From NCBI GenBank assembly GCA_002308315.1, contig DBWE01000095.1, positions 1,092-7,967 of the forward strand: a stretch of DNA of 6,876 nt, read 5' to 3'. Shown one piece after another: positions 1-5,482 of the stretch. The notes beneath the pieces are model-generated. The model was not told the DNA's origin. It saw nothing but the letters and a program-made list of their open reading frames with translations, and searched no databases. The stretch's first letter is position 1, and every line of letters starts with the position of its first letter. Source of the DNA: Clostridiales bacterium UBA1246 (GTDB taxonomy: Bacteria > Bacillota > Clostridia > Oscillospirales > Oscillospiraceae). The position numbers and the translations under genes are program-made.

Positions 1-810
1 TATAACGTATACGTTTACAGCACTCAGGGTCCCGGGGACGCTGAGCGCATAGTCGCCGAGGAAGGGGAAAAATATGACCGTGTCGTGGCATTCGGAGGCG
101 ACGGTACGCTGCATGAGGTCATCAACGGCCTCATGCGGCTGCAGTCTCCTCCCGTTTTGGGTTACATTCCCGCCGGCACGACCAACGATTTTGCCGTCGG
201 CGTAGGTCTGCCGCGCAACATAATCCGCGCCGCCGAAACGGTAGTCGACGGACGGGCCGACCCCATAGACATAGGCTGCTTCAACGAAGAAAAGTATTTC
301 TCCTACGTCGCTTCCTTCGGCTCGTTTACCAAGGCTTCCTACAGCGCCCCTCAGGACGCGAAAAATCTCCTCGGGTACGCCGCTTATATACTTGAGGGCC
401 TTAAATCCCTCTCCGAGATCAAAGGCTATCATGCCGTACTGAAAACGGAAAACGCCGAATATGAGGATGATTTTATTTTCGGCGCCGTATCGAACGCCCT
501 GTCCGTCGGGGGGCTTCTGAAGCTCAACAGTCATGAGGTCGACCTTCAGGACGGCCTGTTCGAGGTCATCATGATAAAAGAACCGAAGTCTCTTTCTCAG
601 CTGCAGAAGCTTCTTTACGATCTTGCCGTCCACCGCTACGACTCCGAACAGATACTGTATCTCAAAAGCTCGGATATGACCGTGGAGTGCTCTGCGCTTC
701 CGGACTGGACGGTCGACGGCGAGTACGGCGGCACTCGGAAGATCACTCATCTCGTCAACTGCAGCAGAGCTCTGAATATATTAAGGCCAACGGAGGCTGA
801 ATATGCTTAA
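1..810 (+). CDS. Lipid kinase of the diacylglycerol kinase / YegS-BmrU family, 5' end missing
   Basis: The reading frame is open from base 1 to a TAA at 808-810, giving 269 residues; the true start lies upstream. Family members of about 300 residues phosphorylate diacylglycerol or related lipids at the inner membrane face with ATP. Visible in the fragment: the GGDGT nucleotide-binding motif (fragment residues 32-36), the PAGTTNDFA motif (57-65), an Asp-Gly pair at 184-185 in the C-terminal beta-sandwich domain, and VDGE near the end (238-241), the position of a conserved acidic residue in this family. The first residues resemble the end of the usual N-terminal Rossmann-like part, so perhaps 30-50 residues are missing. 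An internal GTG at 85 cannot be the start, because it would remove the strand leading into GGDGT. The gene overlaps the next one by 8 nt, so translation is probably coupled. The exact lipid substrate (diacylglycerol as in DgkB, or another lipid) cannot be read from the sequence. Confidence 0.9.
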   Translation, partial: YNVYVYSTQGPGDAERIVAEEGEKYDRVVAFGGDGTLHEVINGLMRLQSPPVLGYIPAGTTNDFAVGVGLPRNIIRAAETVVDGRADPIDIGCFNEEKYFSYVASFGSFTKASYSAPQDAKNLLGYAAYILEGLKSLSEIKGYHAVLKTENAEYEDDFIFGAVSNALSVGGLLKLNSHEVDLQDGLFEVIMIKEPKSLSQLQKLLYDLAVHRYDSEQILYLKSSDMTVECSALPDWTVDGEYGGTRKITHLVNCSRALNILRPTEAEYA

Positions 811-1522
811 AATAAAAGGGCTGTCCTACACCGTCAGCGACGAAAACGGCACGAAAAAGATTTTGAACGGCATTGATCTCGAAATCGATACGGGGCGTTT
901 TGTCGTAATAACCGGCCCCAACGGCGGCGGAAAAACCACGCTCGCCAAAGCCATAATGGGAATAGTAACGCCCGATTCCGGAAGTATAGAATTCGACGGG
1001 ACCGACGTCACTTCCCTTTCCGTCACCGAGCGCGCCAGGCTCGGCATAAGCTACGCGTTTCAGCATCCCCCTCGCTTCAAGGGCCTGCAGGTAACGGAGC
1101 TGCTGAGCATAGCCGCGGGAAAAAAGCTCAGCACCAACGAGTGCTGCGCCTACCTGACGAAGGTCGGCCTGTGTACCGAGGATTATCTTGACAGGGATAT
1201 CGACTCCTCCCTTTCCGGAGGCGAACTCAAAAGAATAGAAATCGCTTCGATACTCGCCAGGAATTCTTCTCTCATGATATTTGACGAGCCCGAGGCCGGC
1301 ATTGATCTTTGGAGCTTTTCCCGTCTTACCCAGACCTTTGAGAGCATTCACAGAAAAACCGGCAGCACGATAGTGATCATTTCTCACCAGGAGCGTATAA
1401 TCCGTCTCGCCGACGAGGTCATACTCGTTGCCGGCGGAGCCGTAACCCATCGCGGAAACGCCGATACCGTCCTTCCTCATATAGGCGACCCGATAAGCTA
1501 CTGCTCGGTAAAGGAGGCTTGA
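803..1522 (+). CDS. sufC: SufC-like Fe-S cluster assembly ATPase (SmsC type)
   Basis: This is a 239-residue soluble ABC ATPase with no membrane segment, the usual length of SufC (about 250). All ABC motifs are present: Walker A GPNGGGKTT (38-46), Q-loop Gln87 in YAFQHPPRFKG, signature LSGGE (137-141) followed by LKRIEIA, Walker B LMIFDEP (157-163) with catalytic Glu162, and the H-loop His195 in IISHQ. The Q-loop FQHP, the LSGGELKRIEI stretch and the DEPEAGID run are typical of SufC rather than of transporters. SufC drives conformational change in a SufB/SufD scaffold during Fe-S cluster assembly in the cytoplasm. The ATG sits inside the end of the lipid kinase gene, with GGAGG at 792-796 six bases upstream. 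The partner scaffold follows after 3 nt. With only one short SufB/D-like partner, the pair fits the SUF-like minimal system (SmsC-SmsB) better than a full sufCDSUB operon. Confidence 0.93.
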   Translation: MLKIKGLSYTVSDENGTKKILNGIDLEIDTGRFVVITGPNGGGKTTLAKAIMGIVTPDSGSIEFDGTDVTSLSVTERARLGISYAFQHPPRFKGLQVTELLSIAAGKKLSTNECCAYLTKVGLCTEDYLDRDIDSSLSGGELKRIEIASILARNSSLMIFDEPEAGIDLWSFSRLTQTFESIHRKTGSTIVIISHQERIIRLADEVILVAGGAVTHRGNADTVLPHIGDPISYCSVKEA

Positions 1523-1525
1523 GAC

Positions 1526-2452
1526 ATGGCGAAGCTCAGTCAGATCGAATTGAACATGCTCAGGCAGATAGCTGACCTGCACAAGGTCCCCGAGGGCGCT
1601 TACAACATCCGCCGCAACGGAGAATCCGCCGGACGCAATTCCAGCGAAAACATCGAGATAGTCAGCAAAACGGACAAGCCGGGCATCGACATCATAATAA
1701 AGCCCGGCACGAAAAACGAAAGCGTGCACATACCCGTCATAATCAGCAAAACAGGTTACAGCGAGACCGTTTACAATGATTTTATCGTCGGCGAGGACTG
1801 CGACGTGCTTATAATCGCGGGCTGCGGAATACACAACAGCGGCTGCGATACCTCCAAGCACGACGGCGTGCATACCTTCCATGTCGGGAAGAATTCCCGC
1901 GTCAAGTACGTGGAAAAGCATTACGGCGACGGCGAGGGCACGGGCGAAAAAATAATGAACCCTCAGACTATCGTCTATCTCGACGAAGGCGCCTTCATCG
2001 AAATGGATACCACTCAGATACGCGGAGTGGACAGCACCCATCGCTATACCCGCATCGAGCTCGCCGCAGGCTCCGAAACGCTGCTGCTTGAAAAGCTGAT
2101 GACCCATGACAGGCAGAAGGCCGACTCCGATATGGAAATAATACTCAACGGAGAAGACTCCCGGGCAAGGGTCGTTTCCCGCAGCGTCGCTCAGGGAGAG
2201 TCCGAACAGGTATTCCACCCCAGCGTTGTGGGAAAGGCCCGCTGCTTCGGTCACGTACAGTGCGACACCATCATCATGGACAGCGCAAAGGTCCGCTCCA
2301 TCCCCGCGATAGAGTCCGACTGCGTCGACGCGCAGCTCGTTCACGAAGCCGCCATAGGACGCATAGCCGGAGATCAGCTGCTCAAGCTCATGACTCTCGG
2401 CATGTCCGAGCAGGAAGCGGAAGAGCGCATCATAAGCGGCTTTCTCAAATAA
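1526..2452 (+). CDS. sufB: Short SufB/SufD-family Fe-S cluster scaffold (SmsB type)
   Basis: This 308-residue protein is much shorter than classical SufB (about 465-495) but has the family's core and C-terminal end. The N-terminus contains KVPEGAYNIR (20-29), followed by a beta-rich core with CGIHNSGC (100-107) and KHDGVHTF (111-118). The C-terminal part, from VQCDT (244-248) through IPAIESD (259-265) and VHEAAIGRI (272-280) to ISGFLK, is the SufB/D hallmark. In a remembered alignment, Cys246 matches E. coli SufB Cys405 and His273-Glu274 match His433-Glu434, residues implicated in cluster assembly; Val272 replaces Glu432. Retention of the Cys suggests a SufB-like, cluster-building role rather than a SufD-like one. 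A perfect AAGGAGG (1511-1517) lies 8 nt before the ATG, inside sufC. With SufC it probably forms a SufB2C2-type complex. No desulfurase or sulfur carrier lies nearby, so the sulfur source is unknown. The probable terminator follows 25 nt after the stop. Confidence 0.88.
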   Translation: MAKLSQIELNMLRQIADLHKVPEGAYNIRRNGESAGRNSSENIEIVSKTDKPGIDIIIKPGTKNESVHIPVIISKTGYSETVYNDFIVGEDCDVLIIAGCGIHNSGCDTSKHDGVHTFHVGKNSRVKYVEKHYGDGEGTGEKIMNPQTIVYLDEGAFIEMDTTQIRGVDSTHRYTRIELAAGSETLLLEKLMTHDRQKADSDMEIILNGEDSRARVVSRSVAQGESEQVFHPSVVGKARCFGHVQCDTIIMDSAKVRSIPAIESDCVDAQLVHEAAIGRIAGDQLLKLMTLGMSEQEAEERIISGFLK

Positions 2453-2477
2453 AGGTTCTTTATCGGTTAACGCACGG

Positions 2478-2511
2478 AACGCGGAGGCGAAAGTCTCCGC
2501 GTTGAGCTTTT
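2478..2511 (+). terminator. Probable intrinsic terminator after the sufC-sufB pair
   Basis: A perfect 9-bp GC-rich stem, AACGCGGAG (2478-2486) with CTCCGCGTT (2495-2503), can extend by a G-U and a C-G pair to close a GAAA tetraloop (2489-2492). A short T-run (2508-2511) follows after four bases (GAGC). It begins 25 nt past the sufB-like stop codon, where the upstream transcript should end. The T-run is short and displaced from the stem, so termination may be weak or partial, which would allow some read-through into the CO dehydrogenase operon. Confidence 0.55.
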
Positions 2512-2551
2512 CCTGCCGGACCGCACGCAGGTCTCCGCCTCCGCCGGGCTT

Positions 2552-2600
2552 TGAAATGATTTTATTATTATACGATAAGCTTCTTTTATCAATCATTTCA
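2552..2600. repeat. 10-bp perfect inverted repeat with nested 5-bp repeat
   Basis: The arms TGAAATGATT (2552-2561) and AATCATTTCA (2591-2600) are exact reverse complements separated by 29 nt. Inside them GATAA (2574-2578) pairs with TTATC (2586-2590), adjoining the outer right arm. The two outer arm centres are 39 bp apart, a little under four helical turns. The AT-rich make-up and the position, about 75-125 bp upstream of the predicted promoter, could suit a pair of protein-binding half-sites or an RNA/DNA hairpin. No regulator family was recognised. Confidence 0.5.
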
Positions 2601-2609
2601 TATCTGTGC

Positions 2610-2638
2610 AAAAATCCGTCAAAAAAGGTAAAAACAAA
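2610..2638. other. Phased A-tracts, possible intrinsically curved DNA
   Basis: Runs of A at 2610-2614, 2621-2626 and 2630-2634, with AAA at 2636-2638, are spaced about 9-12 bp centre to centre, close to the helical repeat. Such phasing bends DNA and is common upstream of promoters. The tracts lie about 35-65 bp upstream of the predicted -35, too far for a standard UP element. The role is inferred only from pattern and position. Confidence 0.35.
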
Positions 2639-2657
2639 GCCGCGCCGCATTAGTATG

Positions 2658-2673
2658 CTGTCACTAATTACAG
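2658..2673. promoter_or_regulatory. 16-bp imperfect palindrome, candidate operator
   Basis: The sequence CTGTCACTAATTACAG has half-sites matching at 6 of 8 positions, with cores TGTCA and TTACA separated by 4 bp. It directly abuts the predicted -35 hexamer, a place from which a bound regulator could activate or block polymerase. The TGT...ACA pattern is loosely like CRP/FNR-family or Rex sites, but it does not fit the CooA, FNR or Rex consensus well. The regulator is unknown. Confidence 0.3.
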
Positions 2674-2702
2674 TTGATTATCGGCGTATTTTTTGGTAGA
2701 AT
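2674..2702 (+). promoter_or_regulatory. Sigma-A type promoter for the CO dehydrogenase operon
   Basis: A -35 hexamer TTGATT (2674-2679, 4 of 6 to consensus) and a -10 hexamer TAGAAT (2697-2702, 5 of 6) are separated by exactly 17 bp. A TG at 2694-2695 places an extended -10 element one base before the hexamer. Transcription would begin near 2709, leaving a leader of about 100 nt before the cooS ATG at 2808. It is the best promoter match I could find in the gap and sits in its AT-rich part. Confidence 0.65.
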
Positions 2703-2722
2703 TGTTTGCGAAAAATGATAAT

Positions 2723-2784
2723 GGGGTATTACTGTGCCCTTTTGTCGTTTAAGTGCGCAAGTATTTGCCGTTTACCGGCACTTG
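2723..2784 (+). promoter_or_regulatory. Structured 5' leader of the cooS operon: two possible hairpins
   Basis: Hairpin 1 pairs 2723-2728 with 2735-2740 (three G-C pairs, one A-U and two G-U wobbles, loop of 6) and runs straight into TTTT (2740-2743), a weak terminator-like shape. Hairpin 2 pairs CAAGT (2758-2762) and GCCG (2767-2770) with CGGCACTTG (2776-2784), leaving a 4-nt bulge and a 5-nt loop; AAGTGC at 2751-2756 can compete for GCACTT at 2778-2783. The AGGAGGT ribosome binding site (2796-2802) starts 11 nt after hairpin 2. No known riboswitch or T-box was recognised, so attenuation is only a possibility. Confidence 0.25.
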
Positions 2785-2807
2785 TTATATTCAGCAGGAG
2801 GTAACCC

Positions 2808-4694
2808 ATGAAACATTTCACCACCATCGAGGAGATGGAGAGCGATGCAAAAGAACTCCGAGAAATAGCCTGCAAAGCCTGTATCGACACCTGGGAAACA
2901 CGCGCCGAAGCGCAGAAAAATCACTGCAAATTCGGCGAGGACGGTATATGCTGCAGAAACTGCTCAATGGGTCCCTGCCGCATCACGCCCAAGTCTCCCA
3001 AGGGCATCTGCGGCGCCGACGCGCACACCATTGCCGGCAGGAATTATCTGCGCTTTGTTGTAGGCGGCACTGCGGCTCACTCCGACCACGGCCGTGAGAT
3101 ATGCTATACCCTTGCCGCTGCCGATAAAGACGGCATCTACAAGATCAAGGACGAAGAAAAATGTATCCGTGTGGCAAAAGAATTCGGGATCGAGACCGAG
3201 GGCAGAGATATCTATGATATAGCCAAAGATCTTGCTCTTGTCGGTCTCAACGAATACGGCAAACCCTTCGGCACTCTCAAATTCCTCGAGAGAGCGCCTC
3301 AGGAGCGTCAGGACAAATGGAATGAGCTCGGCATTGCTCCCCGCGCGGTCGACAGAGAATGCACCGAGTCGATGCATATGACGCACGTCGGCGTCATGGC
3401 CGATCCCGCCGCGCTCGTCAGACAGGCGATGAGGACCGGTCTTGCCGACGGTTGGGGCGGCTCCATGATGGGCACTGAATTCTCCGATATCATTTTCGGC
3501 ACCCCGAAGCCCGTTAAGACCGAGGCAAACCTGGCCGTTCTCTCCAAGGATATGGTCAACATCGTCGTTCACGGTCACGATCCCTCCGTTTCCGAGGCGG
3601 TCGCGGAGATAGCCGACCGCAAGGAATTCATCGACAGGGCAAAGGCCGTAGGCGCAAAGGGCATCAACATAGTCGGTCTTTGCTGCACCTCCAACGAGGT
3701 CGCCATGCGTCACGGCATCCCCATGGCAGGCAACTTCCTGCAGCAGGAAAACGCGATCCTTACCGGCGCGGTCGAGCTGATAGTCGTCGACGTACAGTGC
3801 ATCTTCCCTGCCCTCGGCCCTCTCAGCAAATGCTTCCACACCAAGATGATAACCACCTCGCCCAAGGCGATGATCCCCGACAGCGAGTTTGTCCTCATCG
3901 AGCCCTCCAACGCCGAGGAAGCCGCCAAGACCATAGTGGGCATGGCAATAGACAATTTCGTGAACCGCGATCCCGACCGGGTGTTCATCCCCACTCACAA
4001 GGAAGAAGCCGTCGTCGGCTATTCCTGCGAGGCGATCATAAACGAGCTTGACGGCGTAACGAATTCCTTTGTTGAAGGCCGCGGTACCTGGAAGCCTCTT
4101 ATCGACGCGATAAAGGCCGGCATCGTTCGCGGCGCCGTGGGATTCGTGGGCTGCAACAATCCCAAGGTCCGCTCCGATTACTCCCACATCAGCATGATGA
4201 AGGAGCTTATAAAGAACGACGTCATCATAGTCACAACCGGCTGCGCCGCTCAGGCGGCGGCAAAGGCCGGACTGATGAGCAAGGAAGCCCGCGATCTCTG
4301 CGGCGAGGGACTCAAGAGAGTATGCAAGCTCGTCGATATCCCGCCCGTGCTTCATATGGGCTCCTGCGTTGATATCAGCCGTATCCTCGTGCTTGTCAGC
4401 GAGGTCGCCAAGCAGTGGGGCATAAACGTGACTCAGCTCCCCGTTCTCGGCTGCGCCCCCGAATGGATGAGCGAAAAAGCCGTTTCGATAGCGAACTACG
4501 TCGTCGCGTCCGGTATCGATACATATCTCGGCATCGAGCCGCAGGTCAAGGGCTCCAGTCAGATGATGCATCTCATTACCGACGGCGCGAGAGAAATGGT
4601 CGGCGCCGGATACGTCATCGAAATGGATCCCGCGAAGCTCTGCGCCGCCATGATAGACGGCATAGAAAAGAAGCGGGCGGCCCTCAACATATAA
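2808..4694 (+). CDS. cooS: Nickel-iron CO dehydrogenase catalytic subunit (CooS / AcsA)
   Basis: This 628-residue protein interconverts CO2 and CO; followed by acsB, it probably serves as the CODH (AcsA) subunit of the CODH/ACS complex. D-cluster ligands shared across the dimer would be Cys40 and Cys48; B-cluster ligands Cys49, Cys52, Cys57 and Cys68. C-cluster (Ni-4Fe-4S) ligands are all visible: His257 in HGHDP, Cys293 in GLCCTSNE, Cys331 in VQCIFP, Cys449 in VGCNN, Cys479 in TTGCAA and Cys520 in MGSCVDISR. Lys557 in MSEKAV matches the catalytic Lys (Lys563 of Carboxydothermus CODH-II). Two positions of the histidine ladder for proton transfer are replaced (His91 and His94 kept; Glu97 and Tyr100 instead of His), and Asp258 follows the His ligand where Moorella has Asn. 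The start is fixed by AGGAGGT (2796-2802), 5 nt before the ATG. The gene has its own promoter; cooC follows after 25 nt. The enzyme is cytoplasmic, with no signal peptide. Confidence 0.96.
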   Translation: MKHFTTIEEMESDAKELREIACKACIDTWETRAEAQKNHCKFGEDGICCRNCSMGPCRITPKSPKGICGADAHTIAGRNYLRFVVGGTAAHSDHGREICYTLAAADKDGIYKIKDEEKCIRVAKEFGIETEGRDIYDIAKDLALVGLNEYGKPFGTLKFLERAPQERQDKWNELGIAPRAVDRECTESMHMTHVGVMADPAALVRQAMRTGLADGWGGSMMGTEFSDIIFGTPKPVKTEANLAVLSKDMVNIVVHGHDPSVSEAVAEIADRKEFIDRAKAVGAKGINIVGLCCTSNEVAMRHGIPMAGNFLQQENAILTGAVELIVVDVQCIFPALGPLSKCFHTKMITTSPKAMIPDSEFVLIEPSNAEEAAKTIVGMAIDNFVNRDPDRVFIPTHKEEAVVGYSCEAIINELDGVTNSFVEGRGTWKPLIDAIKAGIVRGAVGFVGCNNPKVRSDYSHISMMKELIKNDVIIVTTGCAAQAAAKAGLMSKEARDLCGEGLKRVCKLVDIPPVLHMGSCVDISRILVLVSEVAKQWGINVTQLPVLGCAPEWMSEKAVSIANYVVASGIDTYLGIEPQVKGSSQMMHLITDGAREMVGAGYVIEMDPAKLCAAMIDGIEKKRAALNI

Positions 4695-4705
4695 TTCTGC
4701 AAATC

Positions 4706-4712
4706 AAGAGGT
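4706..4712 (+). promoter_or_regulatory. Ribosome binding site that fixes the TTG start of cooC
   Basis: AAGAGGT lies 7 nt before the TTG at 4720. Together with the following TGATC it resembles, apart from small offsets, the longer 16S-complementary string AAGGAGGTGATC, so pairing to 16S rRNA could be unusually long. This supports the TTG as the real start, which also gives the standard CooC N-terminus a few residues before the P-loop. Confidence 0.6.
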
Positions 4713-4719
4713 TGATCAC

Positions 4720-5481
4720 TTGAAGATCGCGGTCACAGGCAAAGGCGGAGTCGGCAAGACGACTGTTTCCGCCATACTCGCGGGGCTTTACGCGGACGAA
4801 GGCTGCACCGTCCTCGCGATAGACGCGGACCCCGACGCCAACTTCGGAGCCGCTCTCGGCTACTCGGACGAGGAGCTTGACTCCATCGTTCCGATCTCTG
4901 AAATGAAGGAGCTCATACGCGAGCGCACGGCGGCGGATGAATACAGCAAGGTATTCCGCCTTAATCCCAAGGTGGACGACCTGCCCGACACGCTTGCATT
5001 GAAAAAGGGCAACCTTCGCCTGCTCGTTCTGGGCACGGTCGATACCGCCGGTTCCGGCTGCGTCTGTCCGGAGCACGTGCTGCTCAAGCGTCTGCTTTCC
5101 AACATTGTCCTCCAGCGCGACGACGTCGTGATAATGGACATGGAGGCCGGCCTGGAGCATCTCGGCCGCGGCACGACCGCCGGCATGGACGGCTTTGTCG
5201 TCGTCGTGGAGCCGGGAGAGCGCAGCATGAAGACCCTTGCAAAGATCCGTGATCTCGCTTCTCAGCTCAACGTAAAAAAAATATTCGTCATAGGCAACAA
5301 ACTGAGGACTCCCGAGGACGAGGCGTTTATCAGAGCCCGGGTTCCCGAAAACGAGCTGATCGGCCTGCTTCGCTTCAGCGACGTGGCCGCTCAGGCGGAC
5401 CGTGAAGGAAAAGGCGTATACGATGCATGCCCCGAGCTTCGTGAGGGAGTAAAAAAAATCAAGGAAGAGATGGAGTTATAA
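4720..5481 (+). CDS. cooC: CooC-type nickel-insertion ATPase for CO dehydrogenase
   Basis: This 253-residue P-loop ATPase of the MinD/SIMIBI class matches the usual CooC length. It carries the deviant Walker A GKGGVGKTT (7-15) with the signature Lys8, the LAIDADPDAN strand (32-41), and the CxC metal-binding motif Cys114-Val-Cys116 thought to bind nickel at the dimer interface. DMEAGLEHLGRGT (140-152) is the strongly conserved Walker B/switch region of CooC proteins. CooC dimers use ATP to mature the Ni-containing C-cluster of CooS. The gene starts with TTG; the choice rests on the ribosome binding site at 4706-4712 and the family N-terminus. It lies between cooS and acsB, 25 nt after one and 1 nt before the other, so it is almost surely co-transcribed with both. 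It may also help nickel loading of the AcsB A-cluster (some acetogens use the related AcsF for that), but this cannot be decided here. Confidence 0.94.
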   Translation: MKIAVTGKGGVGKTTVSAILAGLYADEGCTVLAIDADPDANFGAALGYSDEELDSIVPISEMKELIRERTAADEYSKVFRLNPKVDDLPDTLALKKGNLRLLVLGTVDTAGSGCVCPEHVLLKRLLSNIVLQRDDVVIMDMEAGLEHLGRGTTAGMDGFVVVVEPGERSMKTLAKIRDLASQLNVKKIFVIGNKLRTPEDEAFIRARVPENELIGLLRFSDVAAQADREGKGVYDACPELREGVKKIKEEMEL

Positions 5482-5482
5482 T

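Noticed and set aside
803..1522. Transporter ATPase instead of SufC
   Set aside because: No permease or binding-protein gene is adjacent, the Q-loop and signature surroundings are SufC-like, and the next gene is a SufB/D-family scaffold.
2551..2579. A second promoter using TTGAAA (2551-2556) and GATAAG (2574-2579)
   Set aside because: The spacing is 17 bp but the -10 is poor and the element overlaps the inverted repeat; the extended -10 promoter at 2674-2702 is clearly better.
755..2650. A 631-codon open frame on the minus strand opposite the lipid kinase, sufC and sufB genes
   Set aside because: It is a shadow produced by codon bias: the + strand proteins are clearly recognisable families, the minus product shows no known motif, and it runs through the terminator and into the control region.
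2658..2673. CooA, FNR or Rex binding site at the palindrome
   Set aside because: The half-sites and spacing do not fit the consensus of any of these regulators closely enough, so it is listed only as an unassigned candidate operator.
2502..2699. A 65-codon + strand frame in the gap between operons
   Set aside because: It starts with TTG inside the terminator stem, has no ribosome binding site, is low in complexity (Pro/Arg/Ser runs) and ends inside the predicted promoter.
2964..4571. A 535-codon open frame on the minus strand inside cooS
   Set aside because: It is entirely opposite a well-conserved CO dehydrogenase gene; its product has no recognisable domain and no convincing ribosome binding site was noticed.
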